Part shown: in pieces, positions 1 through 8,298 of the stretch
How the letters are laid out: each line of letters starts with the position of its first letter
Numbering within the stretch: position 1 is the stretch's first letter
Source: Synergistaceae bacterium
Lineage (GTDB): Bacteria > Synergistota > Synergistia > Synergistales > Synergistaceae
Assembly (NCBI GenBank): GCA_031269245.1
Contig: JAISZL010000091.1
Span: 1 to 34,181 of the forward strand
Direction of reading: 5' to 3'
DNA: 34,181 bases
The notes under the pieces: generated by a model
The model's database searches: none
What the model saw: only the letters and a program-made list of their open reading frames with translations
What the model was told of the DNA's origin: nothing
Translations under genes and position numbers: made by a program

Positions 1-184
1 ATCCGCCCCGTCAGCCGGAATGTCCGGAACCACGCTGCCCCTCCAGGTACATGCCGGCCGGGAAGCCGAGCTCCGGCCAGGTGTCAGGGTTCTCCGGAAC
101 ACCCCTGTGGCTGCACCCGGAGTCGAACCACACGTCCATCATATCGCCTCCCTAGTAGTTGTTTGGTTTCTTCTCCGATGGCAT
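1..184 (-). pseudogene. ileS: Relic of isoleucyl-tRNA synthetase (internal deletion and frameshifts)
   Basis: On the minus strand a good Shine-Dalgarno (AGGAGG, 198-193) sits 8 nt before an ATG at 184-182. This opens a 10-codon frame, MPSEKKPNNY, ending at TAG (154-152). Nearly adjoining is a frame that reads [14 protein letters not shown] and then, a little later, [12 protein letters not shown], stopping at TGA (13-11). DVWFDSG...SH...FPA..YLEG is the class I IleRS signature that normally continues SDQHRGW. The first ten codons resemble the stretch before the YKDTLNLP start of IleRS. The gene therefore looks like an ileS that lost roughly 500 internal codons. At the junction, inserting one G would turn GCGAT into GCGGAT and read [13 protein letters not shown], which suggests a 1-nt deletion. 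After LEG the frame departs from IleRS. Nothing functional is expected. The IleRS assignment of the DVWFDSG part is firm; the N-terminal assignment is inference. Confidence 0.75.
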
Positions 185-429
185 GAAACGAGCCTCCTAA
201 ACTCCGCTTGCGGCTTGATGAGATGTTCAATGCGTAATGTTATCACCATGGGCCGGTATGCACAAATCGCGCGCCGCCGATTCCGATTTCATATCAATTT
301 GAAGTCAAAGGCCCAAAGGGTGAAGCGTTAAAACAGGTTTGAACAAGCGCGAGAGTCGCATCGAAAACAGCCTGTTGATCGCGAATTGGTATCAGGCGAA
401 ATAGAGGTGCCTTTGTCTTGAGATCGGAA
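185..429. other. Spacer between clpB end and ileS relic
   Basis: No gene is supported here. On the minus strand TTGTGC-N17-TAACAT (about 269-241) could be the old ileS promoter, but the match is modest. An inverted pair AACAGG (332-337) and CCTGTT (371-376) encloses 33 nt. Read on the minus strand it is followed by a few T residues, so it may be a weak terminator for clpB. Both readings are tentative. Confidence 0.3.
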
Positions 430-3030
430 TCACGCTCGCAGCACGATGTCATTGCCCTGGTTTTCCACGACGATTTTCCCTCCGTCGGATATCTCTCCGC
501 CGATCAGCTCTCTTGCGATGGCCGTCTCCAGGCGTTTCTGTATGTATCTCTTCAGAGGTCTCGCGCCGTAGACAGGGTCGTAGGAGTTTTTCGCGATGGC
601 CGACAGCGCCCCGCGCGTCACCTCTATGGATATTTTTCGGTCCGCGAGGCGGCGGCGTATGCCGTCTATGATGATGGAGACAATTTTCTCGATCTCCGCG
701 AGCTTCAGCGGCTTGAAGAGTATAACGTCGTCCACCCTGTTGAGAAACTCCGGGCGGAAATGTTTCTTGAGCTCGTTCATGACGTTGGACTCGGCTTCGG
801 GGCTTATTTCGCCGTCCTGCGTCAGCCCGTTCGCGATCAAAGCTGCTCCTATGTTGCTCGTCATTATTATCACCGTGTTCTTGAAGCTGACGGTGAGACC
901 GTGGCTGTCCGTCACTCGCCCGTCGTCCAGTATCTGCAGCAGGATATTGAACACGTCGGGGTGGGCCTTCTCTATCTCGTCAAACAGGATCACGGAGTAA
1001 GGGCGTCTTCTGACTGCCTCCGTCAGCTGACCGCCCTCGTCGTAGCCCACGTAGCCTGGGGGGGCCCCGATCAGCCTCGACGTCGCGTACCGCTCCATGT
1101 ACTCGGACATGTCTATCCGGATCATGTTGTCCTCGGAGTCGAAGAGCGACTCGGCTAGCGTGCGGGCGAGCTCCGTCTTGCCAACGCCAGTGGGTCCGAG
1201 AAAGATAAAGCTCCCTATGGGGCGTTTGGGGTCGTTTATGCCCGAACGGGCCCTCAGGACGGCGTCGGAAACCATCTGAACCGCCTCGTCCTGCCCGACA
1301 ACGCGCTCGTGCAGGATATCCGGCAGCCGCATGAGTTTGTCCCGCTCGCCCTCGACGAGCTTGGTTACCGGGATGCCCGTCCATTTGGAGACTATGGACG
1401 CTATCTCGTCCTCGGTGACCTCCTCGCGTAGCAGCTTGTGCCCTCCATGCCCCCTGCCGTCCCTGTCGAGGTCCTCGGCCTCTTTCAGTTTTTTGGTCAG
1501 CTCCGGGAGTTTGCCGTGGCGGAGCTCCGCCGCCCTGTTCAGGTCGTACTCGCGCTCCGCTCTCTCGATGTCGGCCTTGGTTTTCTCAATCTCCTCCAAT
1601 ATGCTCCTCACCGCGGCGATCGATGCCCTCTCCGATTCGTACTGAGCCTTGAGCGCGTCGTACTCCTCCCGAAGGTTGCCAAGCTCCCTGGAGAGAGCCT
1701 CCAGCCGCTCCGAGCTTGCCCTGTCACTCTCATGTTTGAGCGCTGCCTCCTCTATCTCCAGCTGCATTATCCTGCGGGAGGCCGAGTCAAGCTCAGCGGG
1801 CATGGAATCTATGTCAGTCCTGATCATGGCACACGCCTCGTCCACGAGGTCTATTGCTTTGTCGGGCAAAAACCTGTCCGCTATGTATCTGTTGGACAGC
1901 ACGGTCGCAGCCACGAGCGCGTTGTCCTGTATTTTGACGCCGTGGTGAACCTGAAAGCGCTCCTTGAGGCCTCGCAGGATGGATATCGTGTCGTCTATGT
2001 CCGGCGGCTCTATAAGTATGGGCTGAAAGCGGCGCTCCAAGGCCGCGTCCCGCTCGATGTGCAGGCGATATTCCTCCAGAGTGGTGGCCCCGATGCAGTG
2101 GAGCTCGCCCCGCGCCAGCATCGGCTTCAGCATGTTCCCCGCGTCGAGGGCACCCTCAGTCTTCCCGGCCCCAACTATCGTGTGCAGCTCGTCGATGAAG
2201 AGGATTATCCTGCCGTTGCTCTTTTCTATCTCCGTGAGCACGGCCTTGAGGCGCTCCTCGAACTCTCCCCGGTATTTAGCCCCTGCGACGAGGGACCCCA
2301 TGTCGAGGGCGAAGAGCTCTCTGTCCTTCAAGCCATCCGGCACGTCACCCCGTTCTATCCTCATCGCCAGGCCCTCCACCACCGCCGTCTTCCCCACACC
2401 CGGCTCTCCTATCAGGACGGGGTTGTTCTTGGTCTTGCGGCTCAATATCCTGATGAGCCTCCTGATCTCCTCGTCCCTGCCGATCACTGGATCCAGTTTT
2501 TTGTTCCGCGCCTCGCTGACGAGGTCCCGGCCATATTTTAGAAGAGCCTCGTACGATTCCTCGGGGTTAGCGCTGGTCACCCTCTGATTCCCCCTAATGG
2601 ACGTAAGGGCGGCCAAAAAACGATCGCCCGTGACGCCGTGCGCCCTGAATATCTTCGATACCTGAGGGGAGTCGATCAACCGCATGAACACGTGCTCCAC
2701 GGATATGTATTCGTCCTTCATGCGTTTGGCGTAGTTTTCGGCCTCGATCATGACCGACGCCAGGCCCTGCGATATCAAAATTTTCTCCGGCTCGTAGCCT
2801 CCGCCGGACACTCGGGGCCTCCTGTCGAGTTCGGCGGATACGCTCTTTGAGAGGGATTGCGCGTCAATTCCCATGCAATCCAGAACCCGCGGGATGAGCC
2901 CATCCTCCTGCGTGAGCAGGGACAGCGCCATGTGCAGGCCTTCGACACCCTGATGTCCGTGCGAAATCGCGAGGTTTTGCGCCTCGACCAGGGCCGCTCT
3001 CGTCCTCTCGGTCATTTTGTTTGTGTCCAA
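430..3030 (-). CDS. clpB: ATP-dependent chaperone ClpB (Hsp100 disaggregase)
   Basis: This is a full-length ClpB of 866 aa, a hexameric AAA+ machine that works with DnaK/DnaJ/GrpE to extract proteins from aggregates in the cytoplasm. In order it shows the Clp N-domain (about 1-145), AAA-1 with Walker A GEPGVGKT near 207-214, the long coiled-coil middle domain (about 400-530) that separates ClpB from ClpA/ClpC, and AAA-2 with GPTGVGKT near 611-618 and Walker [12 protein letters not shown]. The pore loop of AAA-2 ([13 protein letters not shown]) is intact. The start is a TTG preceded by a GGAGG Shine-Dalgarno about 8 nt upstream. It gives the usual N-terminus [14 protein letters not shown], whereas the next ATG is codon 6. 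I found no CIRCE element or clear heat-shock promoter upstream. The gene is divergent from the cold-shock gene. Confidence 0.97.
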   Translation of the reverse strand: MDTNKMTERTRAALVEAQNLAISHGHQGVEGLHMALSLLTQEDGLIPRVLDCMGIDAQSLSKSVSAELDRRPRVSGGGYEPEKILISQGLASVMIEAENYAKRMKDEYISVEHVFMRLIDSPQVSKIFRAHGVTGDRFLAALTSIRGNQRVTSANPEESYEALLKYGRDLVSEARNKKLDPVIGRDEEIRRLIRILSRKTKNNPVLIGEPGVGKTAVVEGLAMRIERGDVPDGLKDRELFALDMGSLVAGAKYRGEFEERLKAVLTEIEKSNGRIILFIDELHTIVGAGKTEGALDAGNMLKPMLARGELHCIGATTLEEYRLHIERDAALERRFQPILIEPPDIDDTISILRGLKERFQVHHGVKIQDNALVAATVLSNRYIADRFLPDKAIDLVDEACAMIRTDIDSMPAELDSASRRIMQLEIEEAALKHESDRASSERLEALSRELGNLREEYDALKAQYESERASIAAVRSILEEIEKTKADIERAEREYDLNRAAELRHGKLPELTKKLKEAEDLDRDGRGHGGHKLLREEVTEDEIASIVSKWTGIPVTKLVEGERDKLMRLPDILHERVVGQDEAVQMVSDAVLRARSGINDPKRPIGSFIFLGPTGVGKTELARTLAESLFDSEDNMIRIDMSEYMERYATSRLIGAPPGYVGYDEGGQLTEAVRRRPYSVILFDEIEKAHPDVFNILLQILDDGRVTDSHGLTVSFKNTVIIMTSNIGAALIANGLTQDGEISPEAESNVMNELKKHFRPEFLNRVDDVILFKPLKLAEIEKIVSIIIDGIRRRLADRKISIEVTRGALSAIAKNSYDPVYGARPLKRYIQKRLETAIARELIGGEISDGGKIVVENQGNDIVLRA

Positions 3031-3423
3031 AGTAGTTCCCTCCTCTAAAAATTATTGATTATTATTAACCATTATTGTATATGTGATAAAATCAATTAAG
3101 ATCATATAATATAGGTTATGTTTTGTACAGCCCCTTTAGCGATGCCCTGCCCGGATTCTGGGTTTTATTCTCCACTATTTTTCAAAATCATCGCGTTATT
3201 GTTTTTTGACATTTGAAAACACTGTCGAATATTCGCACTTATCATTAATTTTTTAATAATAATATTTGATTGGGGTGAATAATTGGTAAAAACTGGTAAA
3301 ATTTTTTTAATAAGGATTGAAGATAATATCTTTTCCATGCTTGACAGATCGGGTGATTTAAATTATTGTGCAATTGTCGGTTGGCGCCGTCGACGATAAT
3401 ATCTTGTTGGGAGGCAACATGAT
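3031..3423. other. AT-rich divergent intergenic region between clpB and csp
   Basis: This 393-nt stretch is much richer in A/T than its neighbours and carries no supported gene. Nearest clpB lies its Shine-Dalgarno. On the plus side is the csp promoter, annotated separately. A second TTGACA is at 3206-3211 with AATATT 16 nt downstream (3228-3233), inside the 10-bp palindrome CGAATATTCG (3226-3235). It could be a second plus-strand promoter or an operator. No CIRCE inverted repeat (TTAGCACTC/GAGTGCTAA) was seen. Curved AT-rich DNA may serve both stress genes, but that is inference. Confidence 0.5.
3341..3369 (+). promoter_or_regulatory. Sigma-70-type promoter of the cold-shock gene
   Basis: TTGACA (3341-3346), a 17-nt spacer and TATTGT (3364-3369) match the housekeeping consensus 6/6 at -35 and 4/6 at -10. 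Transcription would start near 3376, leaving a leader of roughly 48 nt before the csp start codon. Cold-shock genes often have structured leaders that control translation. Confidence 0.7.
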
Positions 3424-3627
3424 TTGAAAAGCAATGGCACGGTAAAATGGTTCAACGCAACTAAGGGCTACGGTTTCATTACGACCGATGAGGGAAGCGA
3501 CGTTTTCGTCCACTTCAGCGCTATCCAGGGAGAGGGTTTTAAAACACTTGACGAGGGGCAGAAGGTCTCCTTCGAAATCACGCAGGGTACTAAGGGGCCG
3601 CAGGCTTCGGACGTTGTAAAAATCTAG
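3424..3627 (+). CDS. csp: Cold-shock domain protein (CspA family)
   Basis: This 67-aa protein is a single cold-shock (OB-fold) domain, a cytoplasmic single-stranded nucleic acid binder and RNA chaperone. RNP1 (KGYGFIT, about 14-20) and RNP2 (VFVHFS, about 27-32) are intact, as is the FNATKGYGF segment, and the length is normal. The start is TTG (3424), 9 nt after GGGAGG (3409-3414). An ATG at 3419 lies closer to the Shine-Dalgarno but is out of frame and ends after two codons (ATG-ATT-TGA), its stop overlapping the csp start. The gene has its own promoter and a downstream terminator, so it is probably monocistronic with variable read-through into the Lon-type gene. Confidence 0.95.
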   Translation: MKSNGTVKWFNATKGYGFITTDEGSDVFVHFSAIQGEGFKTLDEGQKVSFEITQGTKGPQASDVVKI

Positions 3628-3718
3628 TTTTACTGTGGCAGCGTTGGTTTTTTTATAGAAAATCACTATCGATTGAGCGGCACTTCGCTTAGTGCATTCA
3701 ATAATTAGTGACGACACA

Positions 3719-3748
3719 GGAGGCGATTTAGGATCGTCTCCTTTTTTT
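3719..3748 (+). terminator. Rho-independent terminator between csp and the Lon-type gene
   Basis: GGAGGCGAT (3719-3727) pairs with ATCGTCTCC (3733-3741) across a 5-nt loop. This makes a 9-bp stem with one G-U pair, followed by seven T residues (3742-3748). It ends only about 20 nt before the start of the Lon-type protease gene, so it can also act as an attenuator for that gene. Confidence 0.85.
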
Positions 3749-3768
3749 AATATCATGGAGGAAGGGAT

Positions 3769-6291
3769 ATGTCACTATTAGAATCTATGAGAGTTCCGGC
3801 GGAGAGATTGCGACGACGCACCGACATTGGGTCGCTTGGCTTCAAGACCACTGACGAACTGGCATGCATAGATCAGCTCATAGGCCAGACCAGGGCCGTT
3901 AACGCCATCTCCTACGCCCTTCAGGTGGACAAAAAGGGCTACAACCTCTTTGTGGTCGGAAACCCCGGCAGCGGAAGGACGACGTACGCTCTGAAGGAGA
4001 TGAGGGAGAAGGCGGCAAAGATAAAGGCGCCTGACGACTGGATATACGTCTACAACTTCGACGAGCCCGGAGAGCCTCTGGCCATAAACCTGCCCGCTGG
4101 GTGCGGGAAAAAACTCGCGCTCGCCATGGACGACCTCGTCGAGGACCTGAAGGTCAATCTGGGCAAGGCGTTCGACAACAGCGAGTACGAGGACAACAAG
4201 GCATCTCTGGTGAAGGCGTTTCAGGAGGGTGTAGGGGAGCTCATGGAGGGGCTGAGACAGTACGCCCTGGAGCAGAATTTTTCTATAAAGAGGACACCCC
4301 AGGGTTTCGTCAACCTGCCGCTGGTGAAGGTGGAGGCGGAGAAGCAGGACGACGAGCCCGCGGACGAACCCGACGCCGGCGAGGCACGCGAGCCGAAGAC
4401 CGTAACCCGGGAGATGCAGCCCGACGAGTTCGAAAAGCTCTCCGAGGACGATCAGAACCATATACAGAAAAAATCCGAGGAGATAGCGCAGAGGACTCTT
4501 GAGACGCTCAGGATCATGAGGGAGAGGGAGAAGGAGCTCAAGGAGAGGATAAAGGAGTTGGACGGGGAGATATGCCGGCATGAGATCCAACCGGTCCTCT
4601 CGGAGCTGAGGGAGGATTTCCCGGACAATGAAAAGCTCGCCGGCTGGATGGACGGCCTTGCTGACGACATCATAGAGAATTTTGGCATGTTCGTGGCGGC
4701 TACGAGGGATGAGAACGCCGACGTCGATTTCAGCAGGTACACGGTCAACGTGTTCGTCTCGAATGATCCTGAGCAGGGTGCACCTGTCATAAGGGAGACC
4801 AATCCCACCTATTACAACCTCGTGGGCAAGATCGAGTACGAGAGCAGGCAGGGGTATCTGTACACCGACTTCCATCGGATAAAGGCCGGCGCGCTGCAGA
4901 AGGCGTGCGGGGGATATCTTCTCCTCGAAGCCGAGAACTTGCTGAAGCAGTTCATGTCATGGGAGGCGCTGAAGCGAGTCCTGGCGTCCGGCGAGCTGAC
5001 AGTGGAGAACCTAGGGGAGCACCTTGGCTACATTCCGGTCGCGTCTCTGCGGCCGCAGCCCGTGCCGGTCAACGTCAAGGTGGTCGTAGTCGGCACCTAC
5101 TACCTCTATTATCTGCTCAACATCTACGACCCGGAGTTTCAGAAAATATTCAAGATAAAGGCCGATTTCGAGTCGGACATGCCCCGCTGCTGCGAGATGG
5201 AGTACAAGATGGCGTGCGTCATATCGCAGTTCGTCAGCAGCGACGGGCACATCCCATTCACCGCCGGCGCCGTGGCGGAGGTCATAGAATGGGCGTCGCG
5301 GCTGGTTGACGATCAGGACCGCATGTCCACCCAGTTCAACAAGATTTCGGAGCTTCTGACCGAGGCGACGGTGTGGGCTGAGATGGACGGCGCCGACAAG
5401 GTGGACTTCGAGCATGTCGTGAAGGCGTTCAACGAGCAGACGAACAGGTCCAACCTTATCGAGGAGCGCTATCGCCGCTCGTTTGAAAACGGTATAGTGA
5501 GAATAGACACGTCGGGCGAGGCGGTGGGGCAGATAAACGGACTCACGGTCATCTCTCTCGTCGACCACACGTTCGGGCATCCCGTCCGCATAAGCGCGAA
5601 CGTCTTCATGGGGGCCGAAGGCGTCGTCAACATAGAGAGGGAGGTCAAGATGACGGGGCCGATACATAACAAGGGCCTCCTCACCCTGTCCAGCTACCTT
5701 GGCCGCATGTACGCGCAGGACATGCCCATATCGGTATCGGCCCGCATCGCCTTCGAGCAGACGTATGGAGGCATCGAGGGAGACAGCGCCTCGTCCACTG
5801 AGCTCTACTGCCTTCTGTCCGCACTCTCGGGCGTCCCGCTGCGCCAGGACGTCGCGGTTACCGGCTCGGTCGATCAATTCGGGGGAGTCCAGCCGATCGG
5901 CGGGGTGAACGAGAAGATCGAGGGCTTCTTCGCGTACTGCAAGGTTCGCGGGTTGACCGGAACTCAGGGCGTCATGATACCGGCGAGCAACATCCGCAAC
6001 CTGATGCTGCACCACGACGTGCTGGACGCCGTGAAAGAGGGGTTCTTCAACATCTGGGCCGTATCCTCGATAGACGAGGGCATCGAGGTATTGACAGGGA
6101 TCAGGGCGGGGTCCATGCGCGATGACGGGACTTATCCGTCCGACAGCATCCACGGGCGCACGAAATCCTGCCTTCGCGGATGGCTGGAGCGTTCGGCCAA
6201 GCTGAAGCGCGAGCTGTCTGGCAAATCAGAGGACGACGGGGAGAAAAAAAATGAGCCGGATGACGACGAAACAGGCGCCTCGCTCGTCTAG
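3769..6291 (+). CDS. Lon-type (S16) ATP-dependent protease, AAA_32/LonB-like
   Basis: This 840-aa protein is an AAA+ protease of the family that joins an AAA_32 ATPase domain to a C-terminal Lon proteolytic domain. It is not the classical Lon, because the LAN substrate-binding domain is absent. The P-loop GNPGSGRT lies near residues 64-71, with Arg at the usual Lys position, as I recall for relatives. A charged coiled-coil-like insertion spans about 185-280. The Lon protease domain holds the Ser-Lys dyad: Ser673 in GDSAS and Lys716 in NEKIEG. Their 43-residue spacing equals that of E. coli Lon (679/722). No transmembrane segment was noticed, so it is probably a cytosolic quality-control protease. 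The ATG follows GGAGG. The end overlaps the next gene by 41 nt through an A8 run. Confidence 0.92.
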   Translation: MSLLESMRVPAERLRRRTDIGSLGFKTTDELACIDQLIGQTRAVNAISYALQVDKKGYNLFVVGNPGSGRTTYALKEMREKAAKIKAPDDWIYVYNFDEPGEPLAINLPAGCGKKLALAMDDLVEDLKVNLGKAFDNSEYEDNKASLVKAFQEGVGELMEGLRQYALEQNFSIKRTPQGFVNLPLVKVEAEKQDDEPADEPDAGEAREPKTVTREMQPDEFEKLSEDDQNHIQKKSEEIAQRTLETLRIMREREKELKERIKELDGEICRHEIQPVLSELREDFPDNEKLAGWMDGLADDIIENFGMFVAATRDENADVDFSRYTVNVFVSNDPEQGAPVIRETNPTYYNLVGKIEYESRQGYLYTDFHRIKAGALQKACGGYLLLEAENLLKQFMSWEALKRVLASGELTVENLGEHLGYIPVASLRPQPVPVNVKVVVVGTYYLYYLLNIYDPEFQKIFKIKADFESDMPRCCEMEYKMACVISQFVSSDGHIPFTAGAVAEVIEWASRLVDDQDRMSTQFNKISELLTEATVWAEMDGADKVDFEHVVKAFNEQTNRSNLIEERYRRSFENGIVRIDTSGEAVGQINGLTVISLVDHTFGHPVRISANVFMGAEGVVNIEREVKMTGPIHNKGLLTLSSYLGRMYAQDMPISVSARIAFEQTYGGIEGDSASSTELYCLLSALSGVPLRQDVAVTGSVDQFGGVQPIGGVNEKIEGFFAYCKVRGLTGTQGVMIPASNIRNLMLHHDVLDAVKEGFFNIWAVSSIDEGIEVLTGIRAGSMRDDGTYPSDSIHGRTKSCLRGWLERSAKLKRELSGKSEDDGEKKNEPDDDETGASLV

Positions 6292-7030
6292 CGGGGCCGG
6301 CTCGCCAACGCGCGGAGCAATCTCCGAAGTAAGCCCAAAGGACAAACCGGAGTACGGCTCGATAGACCATATCCTGCTTGCGCTGGACAGGCTCGATCTG
6401 ATCTACGGGTACGACTCCGTCCCGCCTGACTCGCTCTCGACCGGAGAGCCTCTCGACGGGCTGATGCTGACACTTCTGTCCCAGAACACCAACGACAGGA
6501 ACAGGGACATGGCCTACGAGTCGCTGCGCTCGCACCTCCCGACATGGGGCCAAGCGGCCCGCGCCTCGCACACCGAACTGGCGGGGCTCATAAGATCGGC
6601 GGGGCTCGGCGGCACCAAGGCCTCCAGGATGAAGACGATACTCGACAAGATAAATTCGGATTTCGGCGGCTGTACGCTGGTTTCGATGAAGAGCTGGTGC
6701 GCGAGGGAAGTTCGCTCGTACCTCTCCGGACTTCCGGGGATAGGGCCCAAGACGGTCGCATGCGTCATGCTCTTCGACCTCGGATTGCCCGCGTTCCCCG
6801 TCGATACGCACGTGGCCCGCGTGTCGCGCAGGCTGGGCTTCGCCTCGGAGCATGACTCGCCGGAGAAAATACAGCTCTTTCTGGAGTCCGCCGTGCCTGC
6901 GGAGCGATGCAAGGGCGGGCACTTGAACATGATAGAGCACGGCAGACATACATGCCGCGCTCGCTCCCCGAGGTGCTCTCTCTGCACGCTGCCGGATATC
7001 TGCAGATATTGCCTGGGGCTGGCGGCGTAA
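6251..7030 (+). CDS. nth: Endonuclease III-type DNA glycosylase/AP lyase
   Basis: This 259-aa HhH-GPD glycosylase removes oxidised pyrimidines from DNA and nicks the abasic site in base excision repair. The helix-hairpin-helix LPGIGPKT carries the catalytic Lys167, and Asp185 lies in VDTHV. The 18-residue spacing matches E. coli Nth (120/138). The C-terminal iron-sulfur loop is complete: C235-X6-C242-X2-C245-X5-C251. The protein is about 45 residues longer than E. coli Nth, mainly from a Ser/Gly/Lys-rich N-terminal extension (about 1-40). The ATG has GGGGAG about 7 nt upstream and overlaps the Lon-type gene by 41 nt. A later start would shorten the extension without touching the domain. Confidence 0.93.
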   Translation: MSRMTTKQAPRSSSGAGSPTRGAISEVSPKDKPEYGSIDHILLALDRLDLIYGYDSVPPDSLSTGEPLDGLMLTLLSQNTNDRNRDMAYESLRSHLPTWGQAARASHTELAGLIRSAGLGGTKASRMKTILDKINSDFGGCTLVSMKSWCAREVRSYLSGLPGIGPKTVACVMLFDLGLPAFPVDTHVARVSRRLGFASEHDSPEKIQLFLESAVPAERCKGGHLNMIEHGRHTCRARSPRCSLCTLPDICRYCLGLAA

Positions 7031-8173
7031 ATGGGCGAGTTCGTCGTAGGCATCGCGAGGTGCGGGACGTACGAGAGGGATGAGGTGCGCGCGGTTCTGC
7101 GCCTGGCCGTCGAGCGAGCCGGGGGTCTTCCTCCGATCAGCTCTCCGGAGGTGCTGGTCAAGGCCAACCTGCTGTCGCCCTCCGAGCCTGAAAAGGCAGT
7201 CACCACGCATCCCGAGGTCCTGCGCGCGATAATCGGGGAGCTGGGCGGCGTCGGGGTGCGCGTCGCGGACAATCCCGGGTATGTATTCGCCGACGCGGGC
7301 GCTCTTATGAGGAAGACGGGGATGTCGTCCCTGGCCGAGATGGACGGGGTGAGCGTGGGGATTCTCTCGGACCTGGGTTTGCGCGGCGTGTCGGGGGAGT
7401 CATTCAGGGCGCTCAAGGACGCGCGGATAGCGTCGCGCTATCTCGACGCGGGGTACTGCATCAACGCGCCGAAGCTCAAGACTCACGTCGAGACCGAGAT
7501 GACCGGCTGCATAAAAAACATTTTCGGGACCGCCGACACCGGCACGAGGAAGAGCGCGCACGCGTCGGTGTCGCGCAAACGGCTTGCGGAAGCCATAGTG
7601 GATCTGTTCTCCATAAGGCCGCCGGAGTTCAATATTCTCGACGCCGTCGTAGGGATGGAGGGCGACGGGCCTTCGCATGGGGTGCCGGCGAAAATCGGTT
7701 TCATAGTGGCCGGGCGCAACGCTCTGGCCGTTGACTGGGCCGCCTCCGCGATCATGGGCTACTCGAATCCCGCGGACATCCCTCTCATCGCGGCGGCGAT
7801 CGAGCGCGGGATTGGCCCGGGAAGGAGAAGCGACATAACGCTCAACGGCGCCGGGTGGGACGAACTGCCGGTGAAGGGCTTCAAAAAATCCGGCGGATTC
7901 GTGCGGGCGTTGCCGGCCTTCCTGCGGGGAGCGGTGCACAAGCTCGTTTTGATAACCCCAAAGTTGTCGGAGACGGGGTGCGTTGGTTGCTGGATATGCA
8001 AGAAGGTATGCCCGGTCGACGCGATCTCGTCGGACGGCCGCTACCCTCGGATAGACGGGAAAAAGTGCGTTCGCTGTCTGTGCTGCCATGAGATGTGCCC
8101 GACCGGAGCGATGGCTGTCCGGAAAAATTTCCTCGCGGCTCTGGCCTCCCGAATGCATCGGGGCGACGGATGA
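7031..8173 (+). CDS. DUF362 domain protein with C-terminal 2x[4Fe-4S] ferredoxin domain
   Basis: This 380-aa protein has a DUF362 domain (about 5-270; note KANLLSP, NAPKLKTH and MTGCIKNIFG) followed by a bacterial ferredoxin domain. There are two clusters: CVGCWICKKVCP from Cys317 and CVRCLCCHEMCP from Cys346. Members are presumed cytoplasmic iron-sulfur redox or assembly proteins, but the reaction is not established. The second cluster motif has an extra adjacent Cys (C-x2-C-x-C-C), which is slightly unusual. The start codon directly abuts the nth stop (TAAATG), implying translational coupling with the repair gene. Family assignment is firm; function is unknown. Confidence 0.9.
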   Translation: MGEFVVGIARCGTYERDEVRAVLRLAVERAGGLPPISSPEVLVKANLLSPSEPEKAVTTHPEVLRAIIGELGGVGVRVADNPGYVFADAGALMRKTGMSSLAEMDGVSVGILSDLGLRGVSGESFRALKDARIASRYLDAGYCINAPKLKTHVETEMTGCIKNIFGTADTGTRKSAHASVSRKRLAEAIVDLFSIRPPEFNILDAVVGMEGDGPSHGVPAKIGFIVAGRNALAVDWAASAIMGYSNPADIPLIAAAIERGIGPGRRSDITLNGAGWDELPVKGFKKSGGFVRALPAFLRGAVHKLVLITPKLSETGCVGCWICKKVCPVDAISSDGRYPRIDGKKCVRCLCCHEMCPTGAMAVRKNFLAALASRMHRGDG

Positions 8174-8192
8174 ACGGCGGGCGCATGTGCTT

Positions 8193-8287
8193 GACCGCGA
8201 TAAATACGCTGAGTGCCACGGAGGCGCGAAGGGCACGATAAATTATGATAGAATAATCGCGGTCGAATTTCCAGGCCGCGACGGAGG
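8193..8287 (+). promoter_or_regulatory. secA leader with two mutually exclusive stems
   Basis: GACCGCGAT (8193-8201) and ATCGCGGTC (8256-8264) can form a perfect 9-bp stem. The same 3' arm can instead pair locally: TCGCGGTC (8257-8264) with GGCCGCGA (8274-8281), 8 bp with one G-U and a 9-nt loop. The local hairpin ends 1 nt before the secA Shine-Dalgarno (GGAGG, 8283-8287). An AT-rich TATGAT-like element lies between the arms, but no convincing -35 was found. Pairing is seen in the sequence; a switch is inference. Confidence 0.4.
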
Positions 8288-8298
8288 ATGATAGATAG

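Noticed and set aside
20-331. Open reading frame on the plus strand at the left edge
   Set aside because: It runs antisense to the ileS relic, lacks a Shine-Dalgarno and shows no recognisable protein features.
418-2850. Several long plus-strand frames opposite clpB
   Set aside because: They mirror the codon structure of clpB on the opposite strand; compositions are typical of antisense shadows.
3358-3756. 132-codon minus-strand frame spanning the csp gene
   Set aside because: It covers the csp promoter, gene and terminator in antisense and has no domain or Shine-Dalgarno.
3757-3783. Short frame MEEGICHY overlapping the Lon-type start
   Set aside because: Eight codons formed by the Shine-Dalgarno region itself; no independent evidence.
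5011-6153. Long minus-strand frame opposite the Lon-type gene
   Set aside because: Antisense shadow in GC-rich sequence; the plus-strand frame carries clear catalytic motifs.
8191-8213. TTGACC as a secA -35 box
   Set aside because: No -10-like sequence at 16-18 nt; the better AT-rich TATGAT has no matching -35.
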